Shown here piece by piece: positions 50,609 through 59,579 of a stretch of 64,000 nt of DNA (position 1 is the first letter of the stretch; every line of letters starts with the position of its first letter). Both the position numbers and the translations under genes were made by a program. The stretch spans positions 809,951 through 873,950 of the forward strand of contig NZ_LMEI01000001.1 in the NCBI RefSeq assembly GCF_001426585.1, given 5' to 3'. The notes below the pieces were generated by a model. The model was not told the DNA's origin. It made no database searches and was given only the letters and a program-made list of their open reading frames with translations. Origin of the DNA: Streptomyces sp. Root431 (GTDB lineage: Bacteria; Actinomycetota; Actinomycetes; Streptomycetales; Streptomycetaceae).

Positions 50609-52459
50609 GGGCGAGGTACCGGCCTTGACCACCGGCTGCCAGTTCGTGCCCGGCGCCAGCCGGACGATGCCGTCGTTCCCGGAGTTCGCCACCACCGGCG
50701 CCCCGTCGCCGTTCGGCGCGGTCACCGAGCTCACCCCGTTCAGACCGGGGAGCACCGAGCTCGCCGAGGTCGAGCCGTCCGTCTGGAGGTAGCGGACCTG
50801 CTGGACGCCGCCCGCCTCCTTGCCGACGACGACCAGCCGGCTCGGCCCGGCCCAGGAGACGGCCGTGACCGACTCCATCCGCGGCGCGGCGGGCTGCAGT
50901 CCTTCGACGGACACCTCGGTCTCCGCCCCCGTCGTCTGCCGCTCGACCCGGCCGATCTGCAGCGTGGTGCGCTCACCCTGCTTGACCAGCAGGGCGATCC
51001 GCACGCCGTCCGCCGAGACCCGCAGTGCCTCGACGCGCGTGCCCTCCGTCAGCCACGGCGTACGGACCTCGACGGGTTTGCCGGAGCCGTCCGGCACCAT
51101 CCACAGGCGCGCCGCCGCGGGGTTGCGGTCGGCGACCCAGAGGTCGCCCCGTCCGTCCCAGCTCGGCGCGGAGAGCCGGTCCTCGGGACGGACCGCCTTG
51201 CTCGACAGGACCGCGGGCTGCGGCTCCTGCTCCGTGGTGATCGAGGAGACGAAGAGATCGCGTCCGGTCGCTCCGACTCCGGCGGCCCGGGTCTCACCGC
51301 GGTCGACAGCGACCGACAGCAGCGGGGTCGTCCCGCTGCCGAACGGCCCCGGCACCGTTTCCGGCTCGTCGGTCTCCTTGCCCTGGACCGCCAGCTTCAT
51401 CAGCTTGCCGTGCTCTTCGAGGAAGTACGGGCTCTCCTCGGACGCGGTGCGGCGGATCGCCGCGAACTCGGCCGCCTGCCCCTTGCCCAGCCGGCACAGC
51501 GGGTCCCCGTTCAGCTTCTGGAGCTCGACCTGTTCGACGCGTACGGAGGTCAGGTCGCCCAGCGTGAAGAGCAGCTGCGCCGCCATCCGCCGGCACGCCT
51601 CGTCGCCCACCAGGTCGGCCTTGGCGTTGAGCGGCACCTTCAGCGTGGACTGGTCGTCGGTCGTCAGCGAGGTGACCCCCGACTTCAGCTCCGTCCCGGA
51701 GGGGAACTGCGTGTCGACGGCCGTCTTCAGCCAGTTCGTCGGGCCTTCGAGCAGCGCCTTGACCGTCTGCGTCACCGGATCCATATTGGTGACCGGGTCC
51801 TGCCGCTGCCGGATGTAGACCGGGTCGGCCACGACCCAGTTCTCCCCGGAAGCGAAGTAGTACTTGTTGACCGACCGATAGTTGCGCAGGAAATCGGCCT
51901 CGCCCAGCACCAGGCCGGACGGCAGGCTGTCGATGCGCCATTCCTTGGTCTTGCCGTCCGCGGACGGCTGCTGCACGACGTGGATCGACTGGACGTACTG
52001 GGTGGGACTGTTCGGCTGGTACGCGTGGCGGGCGTCCACCTTCGCGATCTTGCGGCCGGAGAGCGGGTACGCGCGGCCCTGATCGTCCTGGTCGGTGTTG
52101 CGGTCGGCCTGCTCGCGAGCCGGCGCGGTGGTGAGCACGGTGATGCTCTCCTCCGGCTTCCAGGTCCGCGCGGCCTGGGTCGTCAGGTACTTGCGGGCGG
52201 TGGCGAAGCCGGGGTCGTCGCTGGTCATGGCCTCCAGGAAGCCGTCGACGATCTCGTTCGGGGCGGCGTTCTCCCGCGGGGCGACGGCGTAGACCCGCAC
52301 CTGCGAGTCGCCGTGGTTCGCCCCCTTCACCGGCTCTACCTCTCCGCTGTCGGGCATCGTCGCGCACCCGGTGACGACGAGCACGCCGCACGCGGACAGC
52401 ACCACCGCCCGTGCACTCCGGCCCCGCCCCGCGTGCCCCTCTCGGGAGTCAGCGCCCAC
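50594..52459 (-). CDS. lpqB: Lipoprotein LpqB, MtrAB-associated beta-propeller protein
   Basis: 621 residues from GTG 52457-52459, which overlaps the mtrB stop by 11 bp and has GGGAGG upstream. The signal peptide ends in a lipobox (LSACGVLVVTGCATMPDSG; the second cysteine, near residue 32, is the likely lipidation site). A GerMN-like sporulation/germination module (about 190-330, VTQTVKALLEGPTNWLKTAVDTQFPSGTEL in part) precedes a C-terminal LpqB beta-propeller (about 345-610). LpqB interacts with the extracellular sensor part of MtrB and influences its signalling in actinobacteria. The gene order mtrA-mtrB-lpqB is conserved across the phylum. Tandem 19-bp repeats start at its stop codon. Confidence 0.95.
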   Translation of the reverse strand: MGADSREGHAGRGRSARAVVLSACGVLVVTGCATMPDSGEVEPVKGANHGDSQVRVYAVAPRENAAPNEIVDGFLEAMTSDDPGFATARKYLTTQAARTWKPEESITVLTTAPAREQADRNTDQDDQGRAYPLSGRKIAKVDARHAYQPNSPTQYVQSIHVVQQPSADGKTKEWRIDSLPSGLVLGEADFLRNYRSVNKYYFASGENWVVADPVYIRQRQDPVTNMDPVTQTVKALLEGPTNWLKTAVDTQFPSGTELKSGVTSLTTDDQSTLKVPLNAKADLVGDEACRRMAAQLLFTLGDLTSVRVEQVELQKLNGDPLCRLGKGQAAEFAAIRRTASEESPYFLEEHGKLMKLAVQGKETDEPETVPGPFGSGTTPLLSVAVDRGETRAAGVGATGRDLFVSSITTEQEPQPAVLSSKAVRPEDRLSAPSWDGRGDLWVADRNPAAARLWMVPDGSGKPVEVRTPWLTEGTRVEALRVSADGVRIALLVKQGERTTLQIGRVERQTTGAETEVSVEGLQPAAPRMESVTAVSWAGPSRLVVVGKEAGGVQQVRYLQTDGSTSASSVLPGLNGVSSVTAPNGDGAPVVANSGNDGIVRLAPGTNWQPVVKAGTSPVYPG

Positions 52460-54464
52460 GTGTCCCGTCCTCCCGCTCCGCGTTCCCGGTTCCCCCGGCG
52501 GTCGCCGCCTTCGTCCCACAGCCGTCGGTGTCCGTCGCCGCTCGCGGCACCACCCGGGCTCCGCTGCCGGGCAGCGCCGTCGGGTCGACGGTCGCCCGCG
52601 ACGGCACGGGCAGTCTCGGCGGTACGGGGAGCGAAGGCCGGTCCCCGACGGGCTGCGCCGGAACCGCCACGCGGCGCGCGCTCTCCTGTACGAGTCCGGC
52701 GGCCGCCTGCTCACGGTTGCGCCGCGAGTCCTCGGGCTCCAGCGGGATCGGGGAGCCCCGCAGCGGCTCGTCCGCGGTCCTCGGCAGGGTGAGCCGGAAC
52801 TGCGAACCGCCGCCGGGCTCGCCCCAGGCCTGCAGCCAGCCGCCGTGCAGCCGAGCGTCCTCCACGGCGATCGACAGGCCGAGGCCCGTACCGCCGGTGG
52901 TGCGCGCGCGGGCGGGGTCGGCGCGCCAGAAGCGGTTGAACACCCGGGTCGACTCTCCCGGCTTGAGTCCGACGCCGTAGTCGCGGACGGCGATGGCGAC
53001 GGCCCCGCCGGCGGCGGCGAGCTTCACCACGACGTCCCGGCCTTCGCCGTGCTCGACGGCGTTGACGACGAGGTTGCGCAGCACCCGCTCGACGCGGCGG
53101 GCGTCCGCCTCGGCCACCACGGGCTGCTCGTCGCCGAGGACGACGATCCGGGTGCCCTTGCGCTCGGCGAGGGGTTCCGCGCCGCCGATGACCCGGCGCA
53201 CGACCTGGCGCAGATCAATCGGCTCGGCCTCCAGGGCCGCCGCTCCGGCGTCGAAGCGGCTGATCTCCAGGAGGTCGGAGAGAAGCGATTCGAAACGGTC
53301 GAGCTGGTCGCCGAGGAGCTCGGCGGCGCGCCCGGTGACGGGGTCGAAGTCGACACGGGCCTCGTGGATGACGTCGGCGGCCATCCGGACCGTGGTCAGC
53401 GGGGTGCGCAGCTCGTGCGAGACGTCGGAGACGAAGCGGCGCTGCATCCGCGACAGCTCCTCCAGCTGCTGGATCTTGAGCTGGAGGCTCTGGGCCATCT
53501 TGTTGAAGGCCTCGCCCAATCGCGCGATGTCGTCCTCGCCGGTGACCTTCATCCGCTCCTGGAGACGGCCGGCCGAGAGCCGCTCGGCGATCCCTGCGGC
53601 CATCCGGACGGGCGTGACGACCTGCCGGACCATGAACCAGGCGATGGCGCCGAGCAGCACGACGACGAACAGCCCGGCCGTCGCCAGCGTGCCCTTGACC
53701 AGGGTGAGGGAGTCCTCCTCCTGCGTGAGCGGGAAGAGGTAGTACAGCTCGTACGGGGTGCCGTCGGCGTCGTTCAGCCGCTTGCCGATCACCAGCCCGG
53801 CCTCGGACGGCTTGTCGCTGGTGTAGTGGATCCGGGTCGACTTCTGGAAGGTGCTCGTGCCCTGCGCGACGGAAAGCCGCAGGTCGGCAGGGATGCTCGT
53901 GGTGGGGTCGACCTCGCCCGAGGCACGGGCACCACGGCTCGCGGTGTCACCGCTGTCGAGGGAGAGCGCGACCACGTTGAACGCGCTCTGGCCACCACTG
54001 GCGAGCTGCTCGACCAGGGTGGAGCGCCAGTTCACGGACGCGCCGGTCCGCCCGCCGTCCTGCTGGCCGGGCGCCGACGGTGTGGTCGCCGCCCGGTCCT
54101 GCGCGGCGGAGAACCCACCGGCAGCCTGGCTCTGGGCAGCCCTCTCCTTGGCGTCGAGGAGCCCGTTACGGACCTGCCCGATGACGACGAGGCCGAGCAA
54201 CAGCACGACACCGAGGGACATCAGCAGAGTGCCCGCCACGACCCTCAGCTGGATGTTCCGCCGCCACAGCCGCACAGCGGGCAGCAACGGTCGGCGGACC
54301 CAGCGAGCGAGGAGCCGGAACACGGGTCCACCCGGTGCTCCGTCGTTGAGGAGCCGTCCGCCCAGCAGACGGCCGAAGCGCGGGCCCCCCCGCCCCGGTC
54401 CGGCAGCCCGCCCCGTACGGCTTCCCGGGTCCCCGGGCTTCGGAGCAGTACTGCCTGTCGTCAT
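52449..54464 (-). CDS. mtrB: Sensor histidine kinase MtrB
   Basis: 671 residues from ATG 54462-54464, one base after the mtrA stop. Two membrane segments (LRVVAGTLLMSLGVVLLLGLVVIG near 85 and LATAGLFVVVLLGAIAWFMV near 270) enclose an extracellular sensor loop. HAMP (about 295-345) and a HisKA domain with FVSDVSHELRTPLTTVRM (phospho-histidine near residue 365) follow, then HATPase_c with NLVVNAVEHG, DYGVGL and GTGLGLSI. An arginine/proline-rich cytoplasmic C-terminal tail of about 90 residues follows the catalytic domain. It phosphorylates MtrA and couples envelope state or osmotic cues to cell-cycle and wall genes; in Streptomyces MtrAB also influences development and antibiotic production. 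Confidence 0.95.
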   Translation of the reverse strand: MTTGSTAPKPGDPGSRTGRAAGPGRGGPRFGRLLGGRLLNDGAPGGPVFRLLARWVRRPLLPAVRLWRRNIQLRVVAGTLLMSLGVVLLLGLVVIGQVRNGLLDAKERAAQSQAAGGFSAAQDRAATTPSAPGQQDGGRTGASVNWRSTLVEQLASGGQSAFNVVALSLDSGDTASRGARASGEVDPTTSIPADLRLSVAQGTSTFQKSTRIHYTSDKPSEAGLVIGKRLNDADGTPYELYYLFPLTQEEDSLTLVKGTLATAGLFVVVLLGAIAWFMVRQVVTPVRMAAGIAERLSAGRLQERMKVTGEDDIARLGEAFNKMAQSLQLKIQQLEELSRMQRRFVSDVSHELRTPLTTVRMAADVIHEARVDFDPVTGRAAELLGDQLDRFESLLSDLLEISRFDAGAAALEAEPIDLRQVVRRVIGGAEPLAERKGTRIVVLGDEQPVVAEADARRVERVLRNLVVNAVEHGEGRDVVVKLAAAGGAVAIAVRDYGVGLKPGESTRVFNRFWRADPARARTTGGTGLGLSIAVEDARLHGGWLQAWGEPGGGSQFRLTLPRTADEPLRGSPIPLEPEDSRRNREQAAAGLVQESARRVAVPAQPVGDRPSLPVPPRLPVPSRATVDPTALPGSGARVVPRAATDTDGCGTKAATAGGTGNAEREDGTRGR

Positions 54465-54465
54465 A

Positions 54466-55143
54466 TCAGCTCGGTCCCGCCTTGTAACCGACACCACGGA
54501 CGGTCACCACGATCTCCGGGCGCTCGGGGTCCTTCTCGACCTTCGAGCGCAGCCGCTGGACATGCACGTTCACCAGCCGTGTGTCGGCCGCGTGCCGGTA
54601 ACCCCAGACCTGCTCCAGCAGGACCTCACGGGTGAAGACCTGCCACGGCTTGCGCGCCAGCGCGACGAGCAGGTCGAACTCGAGCGGAGTCAGGGCGATG
54701 GACTGCCCCTCCCGCTTCACGGAGTGCCCGGCCACGTCGATGACCAGGTCACCGATGGTGAGCTGCTCCGGAGCCGGCTCCTCGGACCGCCGCAGCCGCG
54801 CCCGGATACGGGCGACGAGCTCCTTCGGCTTGAACGGCTTGACGATGTAGTCGTCGGCCCCGGATTCCAGGCCCACCACCACATCGACGGTGTCGCTCTT
54901 CGCGGTCAGCATGACGATCGGCACACCCGACTCGGCCCTGATGAGTCGGCACACCTCGATGCCGTCCCTCCCGGGCAGCATCAGGTCCAGCAGCACCAGG
55001 TCAGGCTTGGCCTCCCTGAATGCGGCAAGCGCCTTGTCGCCGTCCGCGACGAACGACGGATCGAACCCTTCACCCCGCAGCACGATGCCGAGCATCTCGG
55101 CCAGTGCGGTGTCGTCGTCGACGACAAGAACGCGTCCCTTCAT
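54466..55143 (-). CDS. mtrA: Response regulator MtrA
   Basis: 225 residues, OmpR type, ATG 55141-55143. The receiver domain has VLVVDDDTALAEMLGIVLRGEGF with the phospho-acceptor in LVLLDLMLPGRDGIE (Asp near residue 53), conserved Thr in VMLTAKSD and Lys in YIVKPFKPKEL. The winged helix (about 130-222) shows TPLEFDLLVALARKPWQVFTREVLLEQVWGYRHAADTRLVNVHVQRLRSKVEKDP in part. The near-identity of the recognition helix to mycobacterial MtrA is expected. It is the first gene of mtrA-mtrB-lpqB. A GTAAC half-site reads at 55169-55173 on the minus strand, about 25 bp before the start, compatible with autoregulation. Confidence 0.97.
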   Translation of the reverse strand: MKGRVLVVDDDTALAEMLGIVLRGEGFDPSFVADGDKALAAFREAKPDLVLLDLMLPGRDGIEVCRLIRAESGVPIVMLTAKSDTVDVVVGLESGADDYIVKPFKPKELVARIRARLRRSEEPAPEQLTIGDLVIDVAGHSVKREGQSIALTPLEFDLLVALARKPWQVFTREVLLEQVWGYRHAADTRLVNVHVQRLRSKVEKDPERPEIVVTVRGVGYKAGPS

Positions 55144-55473
55144 ATCGACATCATCCCATTAGCCAATCGTTACCTGCCGTGACCTGTCCCACAGCGTCTC
55201 CCCCAGCCCGGGCCGCGACCTCGTGGATCGCGCTCCCCTCGGCCCGCCGTCGCACGGATCGCGCGTCCTGGTCGGGTATTCGCACAGTGTGCCGCCTACC
55301 GGCCGGACAATGAAGGTCCGGACAAAGGTACGAACGGCAAGGCCGCTCCCGCCCACGGATGGGCCCCGCGTGGCACGATGGCACCCGGCCCGCCGCCTGT
55401 GAGGTGTCGGCCGCCGTGACCGAGCCGGTTCGCCGATCCGGCACCGCGACCATTTCCCCGAGGTGGACGAACC
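55144..55473. promoter_or_regulatory. Divergent promoter region between mtrA and the MoxR/DUF58 operon
   Basis: 330 bp without a supported gene. It contains GTAAC (minus strand, 55169-55173) close to mtrA. The plus-strand operon start at 55474 is preceded by GAGGTGGACGAACC (about 55459). No confident promoter boxes. Confidence 0.4.
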
Positions 55474-56691
55474 GTGAACGACACTCCGGGCTGGACCTCG
55501 CCCGGATCCGCCCCCTCCGACGGCCAGGACGGTTCCGGGATCCCCCGGCCCACCACCCCCGCCGACGCGAACGGTTCCGCCCCTCAGTGGTCCAAGGACC
55601 AGCCGCCCGCCGGCCGGTGGACCCCGCCCACGGCCCCCACGCCGCCCCCGCCGGCCCCCGGCCGGAACTGGGGAGCCCCGCCCCCCAACGCCCACTGGGG
55701 CAGGCCGCCGGCCGCGAAGCCGGGCGTGATCCCGCTGCGCCCGCTGGGCATGGGCGAGATCCTCGACGGCTCGGCGAAGACCCTGCGCACCTACTGGCGC
55801 ACCGTGCTGTCGTTCTCGGTCACGGTCGCGGTGATCTCCCAGATCGCCAACATCCTGGCGCAGCGGTACCTCGTCCCCGTGACACCCGCGCTGAGCCCCG
55901 ACGCGACACCCGCCGAGCAGCTCGACTACTCGGTCCAGTCGGCCCAGGACTCCCTCGTCGGCCTCGCCCCCGCCCTGCTCGTCACGCTGGTGGCCTCCCT
56001 GGTCAGCACCGCGCTGCTCACCGTCGTCATCAGCCGCGCCGTCGTGGGCCGCCCGGTCTCGCTCGGCGAAGCCTGGCGCGAGGCCCGCCCTCGCCTGTTG
56101 CAGCTCTTCGGCCTGACCTTCCTCCTGGTCGCACTGAGCGTGGGCATCGTCACCGTCGGACTGCTCCCCGGATTCCTGATCGGCGGCGCCCCTGGCGCGG
56201 CCCTCACCATGCTCGGCGGGCTCGCCGCCATGGTGGCCAGCGTCTGGCTGATCATCCGTTTCAGCCTCGCCTCCCCCGCCCTGATGCTGGAGCGCCAGGG
56301 CGTCACGAAGTCGCTGAAGCGTTCGGCCAAGCTGGTGCAGGGCTCGTGGTGGCGGATCTTCGGCATCACGGTGCTCACGCAGCTGCTGATCTTCGTCTTC
56401 GCCATGATCGTCTCGATCCCCTTCCTCATCGTCGGCATCGCGGTCGACGGCGAGGGCCTCTCCGGCCTGCTCACCGGCTCCACCACCGCCTTCGGCTGGC
56501 CCTTCCTGATCGTGACGGGCATCGGCGGCGTGCTCAGCAGCGCGGTCACCTACCCGATCTCGGGCGGTGTCACGGTCCTGCTCTACGTGGACCAGCGCAT
56601 CCGCCGCGAAGCCCTGGACCTCGATCTGGCCCGGGCCGCCGGCCTCCCCGGCTACGGCCCCACTCCGGGCGACGAGACCGTCGGCGGCTGA
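55474..56691 (+). CDS. Multi-pass membrane protein with proline-rich N-terminus (glycerophosphoryl diester phosphodiesterase membrane-domain-like)
   Basis: 405 residues, GTG start. The first 100 residues are a Pro/Gly/Asp-rich cytoplasmic region ending in PGVIPLRPLGMGEILDGSAKTLRTYWRTVLSFS, the conserved entry of this family. About six membrane helices follow (SALLTVVISRAVVG is a partial match, LLQLFGLTFLLVALSVGIVTVGLLPGFLIGG, IFGITVLTQLLIFVFAMIVSIPFLIVGI). The MLERQGVTKSLKRSAKLVQGSWWRIFG loop is typical of the membrane domain once annotated with glycerophosphodiester phosphodiesterases, but no catalytic domain is present. It is the first gene of a tightly packed operon with DUF4129, DUF4350, MoxR and DUF58 genes. 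Function unknown; perhaps a membrane platform. Confidence 0.82.
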   Translation: MNDTPGWTSPGSAPSDGQDGSGIPRPTTPADANGSAPQWSKDQPPAGRWTPPTAPTPPPPAPGRNWGAPPPNAHWGRPPAAKPGVIPLRPLGMGEILDGSAKTLRTYWRTVLSFSVTVAVISQIANILAQRYLVPVTPALSPDATPAEQLDYSVQSAQDSLVGLAPALLVTLVASLVSTALLTVVISRAVVGRPVSLGEAWREARPRLLQLFGLTFLLVALSVGIVTVGLLPGFLIGGAPGAALTMLGGLAAMVASVWLIIRFSLASPALMLERQGVTKSLKRSAKLVQGSWWRIFGITVLTQLLIFVFAMIVSIPFLIVGIAVDGEGLSGLLTGSTTAFGWPFLIVTGIGGVLSSAVTYPISGGVTVLLYVDQRIRREALDLDLARAAGLPGYGPTPGDETVGG

Positions 56692-56695
56692 TGCC

Positions 56696-57388
56696 GTGAC
56701 GGTCCCGGGGGGAACGACCGCTCCACTCAGGCTCCTGCGCGCCGACGGCGACGTACCGGTGGACATCTCCCGCATCCCCGCCCGCGAGGCGGCGGAGCGG
56801 GAGCTGTCCAAGCCGATGTACCACGAGAACGACCCGAACCTCCTCCAGCGCGGCCTCGACCGCTTCTGGGAGTGGGTCGACGACCTCTTCGGCGCGGCCT
56901 CCGGAGCCACCCCGGGCGGCGTCGTGGGCATCGTCGCCGTCATCCTGGTCGTCCTCGCCCTCGTCGCCGCCCTGTGGTGGCGACTCGGCACCCCCCACCG
57001 GTCCCCCGGCACGGCCGGCGACTCCCTCTTCGCCGACGGCCCCCGCACCGCCGACGAGCACCGCGCGGCCGCCGCCCGCCACGCCACCGCCGGCGACTGG
57101 AACCAGGCGGTCCAGGAACGGATGCGGGCCATCGTCCGCTCCCTCGAAGAACGCGTCCTGCTCGAACCCCGCCCCGGCCGCACCGCCGACGAGGCCGCCG
57201 CCGAGGCCGGCCGCTCGCTCCCCGCCCACGCTGACGACCTGCGGCTCGCGGCCCGCACCTTCGACGACGTGACATACGGCGGCCGCACCGCCGACGAGCC
57301 CGCGTACCGCCGCATCGAGGAGCTGGACACCGCCCTGGAGCGGACCCGGCCCACCCTCGACACCGCTTCCCCGGGAGCGCTCTCATGA
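56696..57388 (+). CDS. DUF4129 domain-containing membrane protein
   Basis: 230 residues from GTG 56696-56698, 4 bp after the previous stop. The N-terminal segment (IPAREAAERELSKPMYHENDPNLLQRGLDRFWEWVDDLFG) precedes one membrane helix (GVVGIVAVILVVLALVAALWW, about 84-104), then a cytoplasmic DUF4129 region with DNQAVQERMRAIVRSLEERVLLEPRPGRTADEAAAEAGR-like sequence (here preceded by AGDW). DUF4129 is regularly found with MoxR and DUF58 proteins and with transglutaminase-like enzymes. The last bases overlap the next gene (ATGA), indicating coupled translation. Role unknown; probably assembly or control of envelope functions with the MoxR ATPase. Confidence 0.85.
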   Translation: MTVPGGTTAPLRLLRADGDVPVDISRIPAREAAERELSKPMYHENDPNLLQRGLDRFWEWVDDLFGAASGATPGGVVGIVAVILVVLALVAALWWRLGTPHRSPGTAGDSLFADGPRTADEHRAAAARHATAGDWNQAVQERMRAIVRSLEERVLLEPRPGRTADEAAAEAGRSLPAHADDLRLAARTFDDVTYGGRTADEPAYRRIEELDTALERTRPTLDTASPGALS

Positions 57389-58587
57389 GCCGACCGGCCG
57401 CCGAGTCCACCTCGACCGCCCTGTCCGCCCGTCAGATCTGGACCCGAGCCCGCGGCGCCGCCCTCGTCCTCGCCCTGATCCTCATCGGCGGCATCGCCCT
57501 CGCGACGGTCCGCTCCACCGAGACCCACGGCGCCCTCGACCCCCGATCCGCCGACCCCACCGGCAGCCGCGCCGTCGCCGAACTCCTGAGGGACCTCGGC
57601 GTCACGATCACCACCGTCACCACGCTCGCCGAAGCCCGAGCCGCCACGGACGCCCGAGCCACCCTCCTGGTCACCACGCCCGACCTGCTGACGGAGGCTC
57701 AACAAGCCGCCTTGCGCGAGACGATGACGGACTCCGGCGCTCGCACCGTCCTCCTCGGCGCGGGCCCCGCTTCCCTCTCCACCCTGGCCCCGGACGTCAC
57801 CGCCGCCACCGACACCCCGGTGTCGAACCGCGCCCCCGCCTGCTCCCTGCCCGCCGCCACCCGCGCCGGCAGCGTCGAGCTCGGCGGCGAGCGCTACGCC
57901 ATCACCCCCGGCACCGAGGCCGACGCCTGCTACCCCGCCGACGGCCGTCCGACCCTGGTCCGCCTCCCCGGCACCGGCACCGCCGACACCGTCCTCCTCG
58001 GCTCGCCCGACATCCTCTACAACAACCGTCTCGACCAGCAGGGCAACGCCTCGCTCGCCCTCCAACTCCTCGGCTCCCGGCCCCATCTCGTCTGGTACCT
58101 CCCCTCCCTCGCCGACACCTCGGCCACCGCCGACGCACCCACCGGCGACACCACGGACAACTTCCTCGCGCTCATCCCCTCCGGCTGGCTGTGGGGCACG
58201 CTCCAACTCGCCGTCGCCGCCCTGCTCGCCGCGATCTGGCGCGGCCGCCGCCTCGGCCCCCTCGTGACCGAACGTCTCCCCGTCGCCATCCGCGCCTCCG
58301 AGACCACCGAGGGCCGCGCCCGCCTCTACCGCAAGGCGAACGCCCGCGACCGCGCCGCCACCGTCCTCCGCACGGCGACCCGCACCCGCATCGCCCCCCT
58401 CCTCGGCGTCCCCCTCCAGGACGCCCACTCCCCCGACCGCCTCCTCCCCGCGCTCTCCGCCCGTCTCCCCGAGACCACCGCGGACCCCAGGACCCTCCTC
58501 TTCGGCCCGACCCCCGCCGACAACGCCACCCTCATCCGCCTGGCGGACCAACTCGACGCCCTCGAAAGAGAGGTACGCACCTCATGA
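57385..58587 (+). CDS. DUF4350 domain-containing membrane protein
   Basis: 400 residues from ATG 57385-57387, overlapping the previous gene by 4 bp. One N-terminal membrane helix (AALVLALILIGGIALATV, about 22-40), an extracellular DUF4350 domain with [30 protein letters not shown] near 52-80 and LLGSPDILYNNRLDQQGNASLALQLLG near 200, a second helix (GWLWGTLQLAVAALLAAIW, about 265-285), and a basic cytoplasmic tail starting GRRLGPLVTERLPVAIRASETTEGRARLYRKANARDRAA. The extracellular part resembles a glutamine-amidotransferase-like fold without an obvious nucleophile. It belongs to the MoxR/DUF58 operon and its stop overlaps the moxR start (ATGA). Confidence 0.85.
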   Translation: MSRPAAESTSTALSARQIWTRARGAALVLALILIGGIALATVRSTETHGALDPRSADPTGSRAVAELLRDLGVTITTVTTLAEARAATDARATLLVTTPDLLTEAQQAALRETMTDSGARTVLLGAGPASLSTLAPDVTAATDTPVSNRAPACSLPAATRAGSVELGGERYAITPGTEADACYPADGRPTLVRLPGTGTADTVLLGSPDILYNNRLDQQGNASLALQLLGSRPHLVWYLPSLADTSATADAPTGDTTDNFLALIPSGWLWGTLQLAVAALLAAIWRGRRLGPLVTERLPVAIRASETTEGRARLYRKANARDRAATVLRTATRTRIAPLLGVPLQDAHSPDRLLPALSARLPETTADPRTLLFGPTPADNATLIRLADQLDALEREVRTS

Positions 58588-59567
58588 GCGCCCCGACCCC
58601 CGAGACCGCTACGGACTCGGACAGCGCCCGCGCCTCCCTGGAGGCCCTGCGCACCGAGATCGCGAAGGCGGTGGTCGGCCAGGACCCCGCCGTCACCGGA
58701 CTCGTCGTCGCCCTGCTCTGCCGGGGACACGTCCTCCTCGAAGGCGTCCCCGGAGTCGCCAAGACCCTGCTGGTCCGCTCGCTCGCCGCCGCTCTCGAAC
58801 TCGACACCAAGCGCGTCCAGTTCACCCCCGACCTCATGCCGAGCGACGTCACCGGCTCTCTCGTCTACGACACCCGGACCGCAGAGTTCTCCTTCCAGCC
58901 TGGCCCGGTCTTCACCAACCTGCTGCTCGCCGACGAGATCAACCGCACGCCCCCGAAGACCCAGTCCTCGCTCCTGGAGGCCATGGAGGAGCGTCAGGTC
59001 ACCGTCGACGGCACCCCGCGCGCCCTCCCCGAGCCCTTCCTGGTCGCCGCGACCCAGAACCCCGTCGAATACGAGGGGACCTACCCCCTCCCCGAGGCCC
59101 AACTGGACCGCTTCCTGCTGAAGCTGACGGTTCCTCTGCCCTCACGCACCGACGAGATCCAGGTCCTCACCCGTCACGCCGAGGGCTTCGACCCCCGTGA
59201 CCTGAAGGCCGCCGGCGTCCGCCCGGTCGCGGGTCCCGCCGAACTCGAAGCCGCCCGGTCCGCCGTCGCCAAGGTCGCGGTCTCCCCCGAGATCGCCGGC
59301 TATGTCGTCGATATCTGTCGTGCCACGCGTGAATCCCCCTCGCTCACGCTCGGGGTCTCCCCCCGAGGCGCCACCGCCCTGCTCTCCACCGCCCGCGCCT
59401 GGGCCTGGCTCACCGGCCGGGACTACGTCACCCCGGACGACGTGAAGGCCCTCGCACTCCCCACCCTGCGTCATCGCATCCACCTGCGGCCCGAGGCCGA
59501 GATGGAGGGAGTCACCGGTGACTCCGTCATCAACTCGATCCTCGCCCACGTCCCCGTCCCCCGCTGA
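58584..59567 (+). CDS. MoxR family AAA+ ATPase
   Basis: 327 residues from ATG 58584-58586. Walker A GVPGVAKTLLVRSLA near residue 54-68, Walker B LLLADEINRTPPKTQSSLLEAMEERQVTVDG near 113-145, sensor 1 in LVAATQNPVEYEGTYPLPEAQLDRF near 153-178, sensor 2/lid region near 245-300 (SPRGATALLSTARAWAWLTGRDYVTPDDVKAL). MoxR ATPases act as chaperones that assemble or activate protein complexes, often together with VWA-like partners; the DUF58 protein encoded 12 bp downstream is the likely partner. Fourth gene of the operon facing mtrAB. Confidence 0.95.
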   Translation: MSAPTPETATDSDSARASLEALRTEIAKAVVGQDPAVTGLVVALLCRGHVLLEGVPGVAKTLLVRSLAAALELDTKRVQFTPDLMPSDVTGSLVYDTRTAEFSFQPGPVFTNLLLADEINRTPPKTQSSLLEAMEERQVTVDGTPRALPEPFLVAATQNPVEYEGTYPLPEAQLDRFLLKLTVPLPSRTDEIQVLTRHAEGFDPRDLKAAGVRPVAGPAELEAARSAVAKVAVSPEIAGYVVDICRATRESPSLTLGVSPRGATALLSTARAWAWLTGRDYVTPDDVKALALPTLRHRIHLRPEAEMEGVTGDSVINSILAHVPVPR

Positions 59568-59579
59568 GAAGAGCGCCCC